DNA of 28,223 bases from Gemmatimonadales bacterium UBA2960 (GCA_002348465.1 DEBI01000110.1:5731-33953); one strand, 5' to 3'. Positions 15,702-23,709 are shown, counted from the first letter of the stretch. Made by a program: numbers and translations. Notes: generated by a model from the sequence alone, not told the origin.

Positions 15702-17042
15702 ATGCATCGGCCCATTAGACGTTCTGCGAAGCTGACCGCAATCACGGGAGCACTCACCGCACTAGTGGTGCTCGGAGCGACCCAGGAACTCGCCGCACAA
15801 ACCGGTCCAAGCCCCGAGTCGAACAACGACGTGACCTTCACTAGGGATATAGCCCCGATCCTTCAGCAAAACTGCCAAGTGTGTCACCAGCCTGGTGCTA
15901 TCGGACCAATGTCTCTGATGGAATATCAGGATGTGAGGCGATACGCTCGACGGATCACCCGAATGGTCGAATCTCGTGACATGCCGCCGTATCAATATGA
16001 CGCTGATGTAGGCATACAGGACCTGAAAGAAGACTGGCGCATGAGCGATGACGACATAGCCACAATCAGTGCATGGGTCGCAGCTGGATCTCCCGAAGGC
16101 GACCCTGCCGATATGCCCGATCCGATTGAGTGGCCCGATCCCGCAGAGTTCCGCCTTGCAGAGCGCTATGGACAACCAGATGTCGTCGTAGCCTCTGCGC
16201 CCTACGACGTTCCAGCAGTCGGTCAGGATCGCTGGTGGAGACCTGTAGTACCGACAGGCGTCACCTCTGACCGTTGCATAAAGGCTATTGAGACAAAGCC
16301 TTCTGTAATCGGCAGGGCTGTCGCCCATCATGCGAACTCGTCGCTGCTAGTCGACGGAGAACGCGCAGGTCGGCTCTCCGAATACGCCCTGGGCAAAGTC
16401 GGTGAAATCGTGCCAGACGGGGCCTGTCGTAAGATCCCCGCCAATGCCGACGTCTCTTGGGATATTCATTATTGGCCAAACGGAATTGACATCGAAGATG
16501 ATCAGGTCGAGATCGGAATCTGGTTTCACGATGAGGATTACGAGGGCGCTTTCGACCAAACCTTGACCCTTTACTATCTAAATGGTGGTCGAGGATTCGA
16601 CATTGCACCCCATGGAACCCTTATGACACAAGGGTTCCATTCATTCGACACGCCAGTTCGTATCGACAGCTGGCAGCCACACGGGCACACTCGCTTAGTC
16701 GCGATGTCAATCCAGATCCTCCGCAAGAACGGGCGCCGCGAAACTGTGAGCATGGTTTCAAACTGGAGTGCACTGTGGCACCACAGCCATATCTACGAAG
16801 ACGACTCGGCTCCATTGCTCGAGGTTGGCGACCAACTGATCCTAACTGGCTGGTACGACAACACTGAAGGAAACCGCTACAACCCCGATCCAGATCAGTG
16901 GGTCGGCATCGGCGATCGAACAGCCGATGAGATGTCACACGCGTGGATCGCCGTGACTCATCTTGATGAGGAAGGATTTGAACAGATCAAGGCGGAACGA
17001 TCGCGTCCCGTAAGTGAGCAACCAGACAAGGACGACCGTTAG
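15702..17042 (+). CDS. Exported cytochrome c fused to a copper type II monooxygenase-like (PHM-fold) domain
   Basis: 446 residues with GAGGAG six bases before the ATG. After a signal peptide (about 1-33, ending ELAAQ), a c-type haem site C58-Q-V-C61-H62 follows FTRDIAPILQQN, and Met94 (SRDMPPY) is a plausible sixth haem ligand. The remainder resembles the PHM/dopamine beta-hydroxylase fold. Candidate CuH ligands are H209-H210 (VAHHANSS) and H256 (DIHYWPNG). Candidate CuM ligands are H327-x-H329 (PHGHTRLVAMS) and Met411 (DRTADEMSHAW). PHM enzymes hydroxylate C-H bonds using O2 and electrons from ascorbate. The fused haem suggests electrons come through cytochrome c in the periplasm (inference). 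The substrate is unknown. A hairpin-forming 11-bp inverted repeat lies inside the gene and a strong terminator-like hairpin follows it. Confidence 0.85.
   Translation: MHRPIRRSAKLTAITGALTALVVLGATQELAAQTGPSPESNNDVTFTRDIAPILQQNCQVCHQPGAIGPMSLMEYQDVRRYARRITRMVESRDMPPYQYDADVGIQDLKEDWRMSDDDIATISAWVAAGSPEGDPADMPDPIEWPDPAEFRLAERYGQPDVVVASAPYDVPAVGQDRWWRPVVPTGVTSDRCIKAIETKPSVIGRAVAHHANSSLLVDGERAGRLSEYALGKVGEIVPDGACRKIPANADVSWDIHYWPNGIDIEDDQVEIGIWFHDEDYEGAFDQTLTLYYLNGGRGFDIAPHGTLMTQGFHSFDTPVRIDSWQPHGHTRLVAMSIQILRKNGRRETVSMVSNWSALWHHSHIYEDDSAPLLEVGDQLILTGWYDNTEGNRYNPDPDQWVGIGDRTADEMSHAWIAVTHLDEEGFEQIKAERSRPVSEQPDKDDR
16612..16640. repeat. Perfect 11-bp inverted repeat with 7-base loop, inside the cytochrome-PHM gene
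   Basis: The arms ATGGAACCCTT (16612-16622) and AAGGGTTCCAT (16630-16640) are exact reverse complements around ATGACAC. The repeat spans codons for HGTLMTQGFHS, just before the HxH copper motif. Its function, if any, is unknown. Confidence 0.85.
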
Positions 17043-17110
17043 AAGAGGGTTACTTCGACACTAGTAACTGCCTTAGTCAATAAAAAGAATTGAGCTCTGA
17101 AGAAAAAGTA

Positions 17111-17142
17111 GCCCCGCCTCGGACAGCCTTCTGAGGCGGGGC
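17111..17142. terminator. GC-rich hairpin after the cytochrome-PHM gene
   Basis: GCCCCGCCTC (17111-17120) pairs with GAGGCGGGGC (17133-17142): 10 perfect base pairs around a 12-base loop. It starts 69 bases after the stop and 48 bases before the M28 peptidase start. On the plus strand the tail (GCTCTCTATC) is only mildly T-rich. On the minus strand an A-rich flank becomes a run of five Ts, so it may also stop antisense transcription. It probably separates the two-gene module from the peptidase gene. Confidence 0.75.
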
Positions 17143-17189
17143 GCTCTCTATCAGACCCAAACGCAAATCCATTTATCTAGGCTAGTTCT

Positions 17190-18821
17190 ATGCATCAAAC
17201 CCGATGGAGCAACCTCTCCGGGTGGGTCGTTGGGGTCCTGATTCTTGTTGGTGGATATTGTTTTCTTGCAGGGCCGTCGACCCTGACGATAGACGAAGCA
17301 CTCGAAAACTTGTCTACTGAAACCTTCGTAAATCACATGACAGCGCTCTCAAGTGATTTAATGACAGGTCGTCGACCCGGTTCACCGGGATACGACGCAG
17401 CAGCCGCGTACGTGATCAAGGAATCCCGTTCGTTAGGGCTCGAGCCAGGAGGTATTGATAACACCTACCTGCAATCGATTGTATTTCGGCGAACAAAGGT
17501 GGATCCGACATCGACAGCCTTCAATGTAGACGGCTCGCCGCTTACACAGGCTACCGACTTCACCCTGCATCCTCGGATCACAAGGGACAACATAGACGTC
17601 GAGGCACCGATGATATTCGCGGGCTTCGGAATCAGCGCACCGGACCTGGATTACGATGACTTCGAGGCCATTGATGTTACGGGTAAGCTAGTCGTGGTCG
17701 TTTCCGGAGCACCCGACCACTTCGGTTCTCTCGAGAGAACCGTGCTATCTAGTAACGCATCTCGGGACGCCGAACTTCGAGAGCGAGGCGCAGCAGGAGT
17801 GATCATAGTGAGGCTCGGTGAGACAAGGGCCTCGGCGCCGTCTCGTACCCGTTACGTCGTACCGCCTGATCTGACGCAGGGTGCAGGAATACCTGAAGAA
17901 TTAGAAGCTTCCGTAACCGTCTCGCAGCGAGTCGCCGCTGATTGGATCAAACGTTCCGGAAGAACCTTCGAGAACGTGCTGGAAACCATCCGTTCTGGAG
18001 TCCCCTTATCGTTCGATTTAGGAATCGATGGTCGGGTCCGTGGCAATTTTGTGATCGAGACGTTTGAGAGCGCCAATGTGGCCGCACTCCTGCCCGGCTC
18101 TGACGTTGATCTTCAAGATGAAGTCCTCGTCCTGACCGCACACTTAGACCACCTCGGGACGGGCATCCCTATTGATGGGGACTCCATCTACAACGGCACA
18201 CTAGACAACGCATCAGGCTCCGCGGCTCTACTCACACTTGCTTCTGTACTCACTAGCATGGAGGCACCGCGACGCTCAGTGCTTTTCCTCTGGGTCACGG
18301 CAGAAGAATCAGGGTTACTCGGATCCGAATACTTCGCCCGGTTCCCCAGTGTCTTGCCCCGACGCATAGTAGCGAATCAGAACATCGACGGGGTCATGGG
18401 AATGATCACGGCTCCGACCGACGTGCTAGCTTTCGGCTATGAGCACTCAAACCTATCGGAGGCAGTAGACTTCGCCGTCGCTCGGACTGGCACCCCGGTA
18501 AGTCCGGACCCCACTCCTGAAGAGAATCTCTTCATCCGGAGTGACCAGTACGCATTCGTCAGAAACGCTATCCCCGCGATCTGGGTGCAGGGTGGCAGGA
18601 CAAGCCTTGATCCCGAACGCGATGCGCAAGGAGAACTCGACACCTGGATCGCCGAGCGCTATCACAAGCCCACCGACGACCTTGACCAACCTTTTGACTT
18701 GGAGGGGGTCCGACGTGAGTTGGCGGCTAATCTACTCGTGACGTATCACATCGTGAACGAAATGGGACCCATCCGCTGGGATGAGAACAGCTTCCTTTAC
18801 CGACGGTGGGTCGGAGGCTAA
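17190..18821 (+). CDS. M28-family zinc aminopeptidase-like protein with PA domain
   Basis: 543 residues. An N-terminal hydrophobic segment (about 10-27) serves as signal or anchor. A PA (protease-associated) insert covers about 137-260 (IFAGFGISAPDLDYDDF, GKLVVVVSGAP, RGAAGVIIV). The M28 catalytic domain follows, with a full two-zinc site: His318 (TAHLDHLG; Asp320 supports it), Asp339 (GTLDNASG), Glu372 and Glu373 (TAEESGLLGSEYF), Asp400 (NQNIDGVM) and His492 (RYHKPTDD). Related enzymes remove N-terminal residues from peptides outside the cytoplasm. The GYEHSNL and SDQYAFVRNAIPAIWV segments are typical. It is separated from the preceding gene by a hairpin, converges with the FG-GAP gene, and contains a perfect 20-bp palindrome in the PA region. 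The ATG has only a weak upstream AGG. Confidence 0.93.
   Translation: MHQTRWSNLSGWVVGVLILVGGYCFLAGPSTLTIDEALENLSTETFVNHMTALSSDLMTGRRPGSPGYDAAAAYVIKESRSLGLEPGGIDNTYLQSIVFRRTKVDPTSTAFNVDGSPLTQATDFTLHPRITRDNIDVEAPMIFAGFGISAPDLDYDDFEAIDVTGKLVVVVSGAPDHFGSLERTVLSSNASRDAELRERGAAGVIIVRLGETRASAPSRTRYVVPPDLTQGAGIPEELEASVTVSQRVAADWIKRSGRTFENVLETIRSGVPLSFDLGIDGRVRGNFVIETFESANVAALLPGSDVDLQDEVLVLTAHLDHLGTGIPIDGDSIYNGTLDNASGSAALLTLASVLTSMEAPRRSVLFLWVTAEESGLLGSEYFARFPSVLPRRIVANQNIDGVMGMITAPTDVLAFGYEHSNLSEAVDFAVARTGTPVSPDPTPEENLFIRSDQYAFVRNAIPAIWVQGGRTSLDPERDAQGELDTWIAERYHKPTDDLDQPFDLEGVRRELAANLLVTYHIVNEMGPIRWDENSFLYRRWVGG
17723..17742. repeat. Perfect 20-bp palindrome inside the M28 peptidase gene
   Basis: CGGTTCTCTC is followed directly by its exact reverse complement GAGAGAACCG. 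It codes for FGSLERTV in the PA domain. Its outer CGGTT/AACCG arms also occur within the sulfatase palindrome at 1806-1825, at a different spacing. Confidence 0.9.
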
Positions 18822-18877
18822 CGGGTCGTACCGGACATTGATCGCACCGGACCCTCACTTCTTCTGTAGGGCCGAAC

Positions 18878-19996
18878 CTACTTCCGAGACTCAACGTTCA
18901 GATACAAGCGATTGAGTGATTCAGAATTAGCGAAAGCCAAATCTGGGTAACCATCCCCATTCACATCTGCCGCGACCACACCGTACGTGGACTCCTCAAA
19001 ACCCTCGATGAACTTCTCACTCCATAACTCTCCATTCCCAGAGTTGAAGTAAAGAGCGTTAGGCTCCCTCACATTGGCCACAATGATATCCAGATCACCA
19101 TCTCTATCCAGATCGGCGACTGTGCTAGCATACGTTTGTTCATCATGCCCAAAAGAAATCCCGGGCCCAAAGTGCCCAGGTCGCTCAGCAAGGTAGACAG
19201 CGTTAGGCTCCCCAATATTTCCGGCTACAATGTCGAGAGCACCGTCTGAATTCAGGTCAGCCAACACTACCGAGCGCGTCTCGTCAGACCCAGTCCCAAA
19301 TTCACGTACTTCGTCGAAGATCAACTCTCCATTATTCAGAAGGATTTGATTGGCCTGACCATCTCTATTTGCAAGTACTAAATCGACATCTCCATCGTGA
19401 TCGATGTCCCCTGTCGCAACCGCAATCGTCGAACCATTCGGGTCACCAAACGACCGCTTAGGCCCGAAACGCCCTCCTCCATCGTTAAGGTAAAAGCCGT
19501 TTGTCGTGCCTCGATTGGTGACTAACACATCGAGACTGCCATCCCCATCCAAGTCGAACAGCTGAGCCGAACGAGTTGGTTCGATCTCGGGTCCCACGGA
19601 CCACACCCTAGTGAAGCGACCCGTGCCGTCATTCAAATACACCCAGTTCTCTGCTCTGTCATTTCCTACCACCACATCGACGTCACCATCCCCATCTAGG
19701 TCGCCCGCTGGCACGGCATACGTAGTCGCTTTCTCCGGTCCCAGCGGATACCCCCACGTGAATTGTCCGGCACCGTTATTTACGTATACCTCATTCATCT
19801 GAGTCCAATGGCGGCCATTAGCGATCAGTGCATCTAAGTCGCCATCTCCGTCCACATCCTCAAAGACAATCGACGCTGTGAGATCGTCCTGATTACCGAA
19901 GATCAAACGATCCGTAGTGAGCAAAGCTCTCTGGGCAGAAAGTGACCCAGGAAGCAGAGCAACGATCATCGTGTAAGCAAGCAGTCTTCCCCTCAT
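18878..19996 (-). CDS. Secreted FG-GAP/VCBS repeat protein, seven-bladed beta-propeller
   Basis: 372 residues starting with a signal peptide (MRGRLLAYTMIVALLPGSLSAQ). The mature protein is seven similar repeats of about 48 residues. Each has a calcium-binding loop: DVDGDGDLD, DLDGDGDVD, DLDGDGSLD, DIDHDGDVD, DLNSDGALD, DLDRDGDLD and DVNGDGYPD. Each loop is followed by a short strand (VVGN, VTNR, LANR...) and a YLN-type strand. Seven copies fill a complete integrin-like propeller with nothing else attached, so it is probably a secreted binding or scaffold protein rather than an enzyme. The start codon overlaps the stop of the metallo-beta-lactamase-fold gene (ATGA), so the two are translationally coupled and likely functionally linked. 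It converges with the M28 peptidase gene. Confidence 0.92.
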   Translation of the reverse strand: MRGRLLAYTMIVALLPGSLSAQRALLTTDRLIFGNQDDLTASIVFEDVDGDGDLDALIANGRHWTQMNEVYVNNGAGQFTWGYPLGPEKATTYAVPAGDLDGDGDVDVVVGNDRAENWVYLNDGTGRFTRVWSVGPEIEPTRSAQLFDLDGDGSLDVLVTNRGTTNGFYLNDGGGRFGPKRSFGDPNGSTIAVATGDIDHDGDVDLVLANRDGQANQILLNNGELIFDEVREFGTGSDETRSVVLADLNSDGALDIVAGNIGEPNAVYLAERPGHFGPGISFGHDEQTYASTVADLDRDGDLDIIVANVREPNALYFNSGNGELWSEKFIEGFEESTYGVVAADVNGDGYPDLAFANSESLNRLYLNVESRK

Positions 19997-20970
19997 CGGA
20001 CAGTAAATGGCTCGAGGTGCACGGGCTCGATTACTCGTGTGCCTGGTGAGAGTCTTCCAACAGTTTCAATAAAGGGAAGTATGTTGCGCTCAATGTTAGG
20101 CTGCTGTGAAAACCCATAGGGAAGACGAAAATTGTCCCAGTGAGTAGGGATAACGATCGGGGGGAAACCGGTCGTCTCCAGAAGACGTCGATCGTAGTCA
20201 TAAAGACCCAGTCGCGAACCGTTTATTCCAGCAAGCAGAATATCAGGCTCCAGACCCTCGAACTCCCGCTCGATGAAGTTCATAGAACCCATCGTTAGGA
20301 CTTCGTGCCTATCGAACCGAGCCAGAAAGCTAAGTGAGCCTCCTTCGATGAACTGGTCGATCCTTAACGGTGCCTCTAGTTCGGTCGTCTCATCATAGCG
20401 CCGCGTGTCGTGATAGTGCTTCTCGTTCAACGCTGAGTGAATCGCTGGCACGACCCGAACACTAAAACCTTCAAACTGGTAATCCTCGCCTCCACCTACT
20501 GCGTAAAGTTGATCGCTAGGAATACCATAGGCTCTCAGAATCATCACTGCGGTTTCCGTTCCAATCACCTTGGCACCCGTCTTCTGAGCTATGTACGGGA
20601 CATCACCCAGATGATCAAAGTGGCTATGGTGCACCAAAATGAAATCCGCCTCGGTAATCAGTGAGTCGATTAAAGTAGTGTCCGACCATGCCACATCGGT
20701 GCGAGCAAAGTCTGGGCGATCGTCATCTGGGTGCCCACCACCACCGTACTTCAGTCGCGAGGGCCATGGGTCGATCAGTACTACCACCTTACCATCGGAG
20801 ATCTTCCAGCCAGCTGCCCCAAAGTAGGTGAACTCGAGCGGAGACGAGTCATTAACCACCGAAGGACTTTGAGCAGTTGCATCCGCCGGAGGCCCAGCTG
20901 CAGCGAACACTAAGGTCAGTGCGATACAAAAAATTAGTGGGGTCGCTCGATCAGGGTGACGGAATGCCAT
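19993..20970 (-). CDS. Exported UlaG-like metallo-beta-lactamase-fold hydrolase
   Basis: 325 residues with a signal peptide (about 1-34, ending DATAQ). The metal-binding motif H115-S-H117-F-D119-H120 (VHHSHFDHLGD), His178 (VPAIHSALN) and a late PTHWDN place it in the metallo-beta-lactamase fold, closest in style to UlaG/RomA-like proteins (TYFGAAGWKISDGKVVVLIDPW near the start). These hydrolyse lactones, phosphodiesters or N-acyl phospholipids. The substrate here is unknown, and export to the periplasm is unusual for UlaG itself, which is cytoplasmic. The ATG at 20970 has no clear ribosome-binding site. It overlaps the FG-GAP gene by four bases and diverges from the cupin gene with 124 bases between them. 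Confidence 0.88.
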   Translation of the reverse strand: MAFRHPDRATPLIFCIALTLVFAAAGPPADATAQSPSVVNDSSPLEFTYFGAAGWKISDGKVVVLIDPWPSRLKYGGGGHPDDDRPDFARTDVAWSDTTLIDSLITEADFILVHHSHFDHLGDVPYIAQKTGAKVIGTETAVMILRAYGIPSDQLYAVGGGEDYQFEGFSVRVVPAIHSALNEKHYHDTRRYDETTELEAPLRIDQFIEGGSLSFLARFDRHEVLTMGSMNFIEREFEGLEPDILLAGINGSRLGLYDYDRRLLETTGFPPIVIPTHWDNFRLPYGFSQQPNIERNILPFIETVGRLSPGTRVIEPVHLEPFTVR

Positions 20971-21094
20971 GGTCGTTATAGCCCATATAGATTAAGAGTT
21001 TGGTACGGAGCCCAAGCTATGCTTCGGGTTACCAAAAGTCATACAGAGTTCCCACCACATTTGACGCGTTGCGTAAACCGAACTTCAAACACAC

Positions 21095-21424
21095 ATGAAC
21101 CATCCAGAACTGCTGCGGCCTGAGACACTAGCCCAATTCGACACCGAAAAAATGGGCAAAAGCACCATCTTCATGTCTGAACGAATGCTAGTAGGCTTGA
21201 ACTCATTCGAGCCTGGGCAGGAGCACGCGCTTCATGGGCATGCCAACCAAGACAAAGTGTATCACGTGCTTCAAGGCAACGGACTCTTCTTGCTAGAAGA
21301 AAAGAACATAGAGATGGATGCAGGGGCGATGCTGATAGCCCCAGCCGGTGTCCCGCACGGAGTCCGAAATACCGGGGCTGAGCGCCTAATAGTGCTCGTC
21401 TTTATGGCACCCTCGCCCGTCTAA
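21095..21424 (+). CDS. Small single-domain cupin
   Basis: 109 residues covering one conserved cupin barrel. Motif 1 reads G41-x5-H47-x-H49-x4-K54-x6-G61; motif 2 is APAGVPHGVRNTG with His88. Three histidines can bind a metal, but the Glu usual in motif 1 is Lys54. It is cytoplasmic (no signal peptide). No Shine-Dalgarno site is seen before the ATG. The lipoprotein hydrolase starts two bases after the stop, so they form an operon. Cupins of this size include dioxygenases, isomerases and non-enzymatic binding proteins, and I cannot choose between these. Confidence 0.88.
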   Translation: MNHPELLRPETLAQFDTEKMGKSTIFMSERMLVGLNSFEPGQEHALHGHANQDKVYHVLQGNGLFLLEEKNIEMDAGAMLIAPAGVPHGVRNTGAERLIVLVFMAPSPV

Positions 21425-21426
21425 TT

Positions 21427-22458
21427 ATGTGGGATGAGACCCGAGCAAAGCTGCTTCGGCTAACATATCTCGTGTATCTCGGCGTGGTCTCCTCGTGCTC
21501 CTCGCCATCAGAGCCCTACCAAGCACCTGATCGGCCGACGCCGTGCCTCAGTGGCACGGCACTCTGTGCAGAACGGGTGGACCTAGGATCAGGTCTTTAT
21601 CTGCCGATCCACTCCACTCATTTGCTTGAGCACGGACACGCGGCGATCAAGAGAGTCATCATCGTGGTACATGGCTCAGGCAGAAACGGTAATGACTACT
21701 TTGAGCGCACCATAGCTCCTGCCGCGGCGATGGACCTACTAGAAGAGACACTTATAATCGCTCCCACATTTCAGACCTCCGAGGATGGACCGAGGGAAGA
21801 CGAGCCATTCTGGACAAGCGGAGGATGGAAACGAGGGCATCTTTCAAGCAGCTCGGGGCCTTCTTCCAGGGTCAGTTCCTACACAGCGATCGACCGTATT
21901 CTAGAACTCGTTTTGGACAGTGAACGTTTTCCGATACTTGAGCAGATCGTCGTCACCGGGCATTCTGCGGGAGGGCAAGTTGCGCATCGTTTTGCGGGCA
22001 CCAGCCGTATCGAAAATGAAGCAACAGTCCCTTTCCGGTATGTCGTAGCTAATCCATCGACCTATCTATACGTAGGATCCGAGCGAGACAGCCAGGCAGG
22101 GTTTGCGATCCCAAACAGTGCAGCTTGCGCTGATTACGACGATTGGCATTACGGGCTACAGGATCTGAACAACTACTCAACCGCTGTGTCCCGAGACTCG
22201 ATCAAGGTCCAACTCGTGCGCCGCGACGTTAGAATCCTCATCGGTAGCGCCGACTCCTTGAACGCGTCACTCGATGTCACGTGCGGAGCCAACATGCAGG
22301 GGCGCCACCGATTCGAAAGAGGGCAGACACTCATCCGCTTCATGGATGTATTTTACCCAGGACATGGCCACCAAGAAGTAATCGTCCCTGGGACAGGTCA
22401 TTCGAGCACGCAGATGTATATGTCCGAAGAGGGGCGCAGCGCTCTGTTCGGAAGCTGA
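21427..22458 (+). CDS. Alpha/beta-hydrolase-fold lipoprotein
   Basis: 343 residues. The N-terminus ends in a lipobox-like VVSSC (Cys24), which predicts a membrane-attached extracytoplasmic protein. The hydrolase core shows an oxyanion-hole HGSGRNG (82-88), the nucleophile elbow G178-H-S180-A-G-G, a probable acid Asp276 or Asp283 (LIGSADSLNASLD) and the catalytic His325 (VPGTGHSSTQMY). The strand IIVVHGSG before the oxyanion loop and LEQIVVTGHSAGG before the nucleophile are typical. It would act as an esterase, lipase or related hydrolase of unknown substrate. It lies two bases after the cupin gene and converges with the acetamidase/formamidase gene, with only four bases between the stops. Confidence 0.85.
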   Translation: MWDETRAKLLRLTYLVYLGVVSSCSSPSEPYQAPDRPTPCLSGTALCAERVDLGSGLYLPIHSTHLLEHGHAAIKRVIIVVHGSGRNGNDYFERTIAPAAAMDLLEETLIIAPTFQTSEDGPREDEPFWTSGGWKRGHLSSSSGPSSRVSSYTAIDRILELVLDSERFPILEQIVVTGHSAGGQVAHRFAGTSRIENEATVPFRYVVANPSTYLYVGSERDSQAGFAIPNSAACADYDDWHYGLQDLNNYSTAVSRDSIKVQLVRRDVRILIGSADSLNASLDVTCGANMQGRHRFERGQTLIRFMDVFYPGHGHQEVIVPGTGHSSTQMYMSEEGRSALFGS

Positions 22459-22462
22459 TTCT

Positions 22463-23503
22463 TCAGTCGATCCCGAGGACCTCTTTAGGCATGTGCATAC
22501 TCACAAGCATGTGGGGCACGTCCACTACCTCTGAGATCTTTAAATCACCTGCAACAGAGCAGAGGATGTACGCCTCCTCCGGCGTCAATCCGTGCTCAGC
22601 AGTCAAATAATCAATCATATAAGAAGTAGCCTTTACCGCGGCTTCATCTAGAGTAGTCGCAAAAGCCGTGACCCCGTAATATTCGTCCGTTTCATATTGT
22701 GGCTCCTCGATCGGACGTGCACCCTCGACGATCTCGATTCGATACCGAATCGTCATGCCGGCCTCGATCGCCGTGCCCGATACTTCTCCGTCTCCCTGAG
22801 CGGCATGAGTATCCCCAATTGAAAAGTTGGCGCCTTCCACAAAGACAGGAAAATAGACCGTCGTTCCCTCCACCATATGCCGGTTATCCATGTTTCCGCC
22901 GTTCGACCGTGGCGGAATCGTAGCTAGCATCGAATCCGTTGCCGGAGCTACACCCATAACACCGGGAAATGGCGCCAGAGGAACAGAAATACGGTCATTG
23001 AACGCAATATGCGTCGCGCCGGGATCGATTTCGAAGCCCATGTAAACAGGTTCCGTGAAACGGTCAGCAAGAAACCCGAAGCCAGGGACGATCGCCGCCC
23101 ACCCCCATTCGTCCACCTCAATATCGAGAAGCGTGACCGCAAGCACATCGCCAGGCAGGGCGCCTTCAACCGCAACGGGTCCAGTAAGAGGATGGATCGG
23201 ATCAAACGAAAGTGTCTCTACATCTGAAGCAGTCGAGCCGAGTTCAAATTGACCGTCTGAGGCCTCCATCGTACGCACTTCGACAATCGCACCTGACTCC
23301 ACTGTCACCACCGGTGGAATAGCGGAGCTCCAACGTGCATGCGTCTGATCCGCTGAAAGCACAACGTCTGGATCCGGAATCGACTCCCCGGCAGTCGCAT
23401 TTCCGTTGATTCTAGAATCAGAATGCGAAGTACAGGCACCGGCGACAGCGACCAAGGCCGCTGCAGTTCCAAACGTCGAAAGACGAGCAGAGCTTAAGCG
23501 CAT
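22463..23503 (-). CDS. Acetamidase/formamidase-family (FmdA_AmdA) lipoprotein
   Basis: 346 residues from the ATG at 23503, chosen because GGAGG lies five bases upstream and a lipoprotein signal follows (MRLSSARLST...VAGAC, Cys24). The family core includes ADQTHARWSSAIPPVVTVESGAIVEVRTMEASDGQF, HPLTGPVAVEGALPGDVLAV, PPRSNGGNMDNRHMVEGTTVYFPV, FSIGDTHAAQGDGEVSGTAIE and the late LCSVAGDLKISEVVD. These match bacterial formamidase/acetamidase proteins that hydrolyse short amides to ammonia and an acid. Known formamidases are cytoplasmic, so the lipid-anchored, exported form is notable. Substrate is not determinable. It diverges from the M14 carboxypeptidase gene across 206 bases that hold a 10-bp palindrome. 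Confidence 0.9.
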   Translation of the reverse strand: MRLSSARLSTFGTAAALVAVAGACTSHSDSRINGNATAGESIPDPDVVLSADQTHARWSSAIPPVVTVESGAIVEVRTMEASDGQFELGSTASDVETLSFDPIHPLTGPVAVEGALPGDVLAVTLLDIEVDEWGWAAIVPGFGFLADRFTEPVYMGFEIDPGATHIAFNDRISVPLAPFPGVMGVAPATDSMLATIPPRSNGGNMDNRHMVEGTTVYFPVFVEGANFSIGDTHAAQGDGEVSGTAIEAGMTIRYRIEIVEGARPIEEPQYETDEYYGVTAFATTLDEAAVKATSYMIDYLTAEHGLTPEEAYILCSVAGDLKISEVVDVPHMLVSMHMPKEVLGID

Positions 23504-23709
23504 AACCGCCTCCAAGTAGGTTCTTAATCAGGTAGTGCTTGTGTGATCGATGAGGCTCCCTAACGGTGAACATGGGTGTCCAATGAGCCGCGCGCGACCC
23601 ATCAACCCGGAGAACCCGAGTCTCACCTGAGCTAGCCGGCTACCGGAGACCTGCTCACATTGCATCTTCTGTGTAAGGATTCTCAAGCCACCGGATCAAG
23701 AGCGAACCA
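23504..23709. other. Divergent intergenic region
   Basis: 206 bases between the acetamidase-family and M14 peptidase genes. It must contain both promoters. The most regular element is the palindrome TAGCC-GGCTA at 23633-23642, the size of an operator core, 68 bases before the M14 start. No other structure was recognised. Confidence 0.35.

Noticed and set aside
18866..18881. Hairpin GTAGG-GCCGAA-CCTAC between the M28 and FG-GAP genes as a terminator
   Set aside because: Only five base pairs, it overlaps the FG-GAP stop codon, and no T-run follows on either strand.
21540..21560. 8-bp GC hairpin (GCCGTGCC/GGCACGGC, 5-base loop) inside the alpha/beta hydrolase gene
   Set aside because: Shorter than the other intragenic repeats, GC-rich, and within the range expected by chance; no supporting context.
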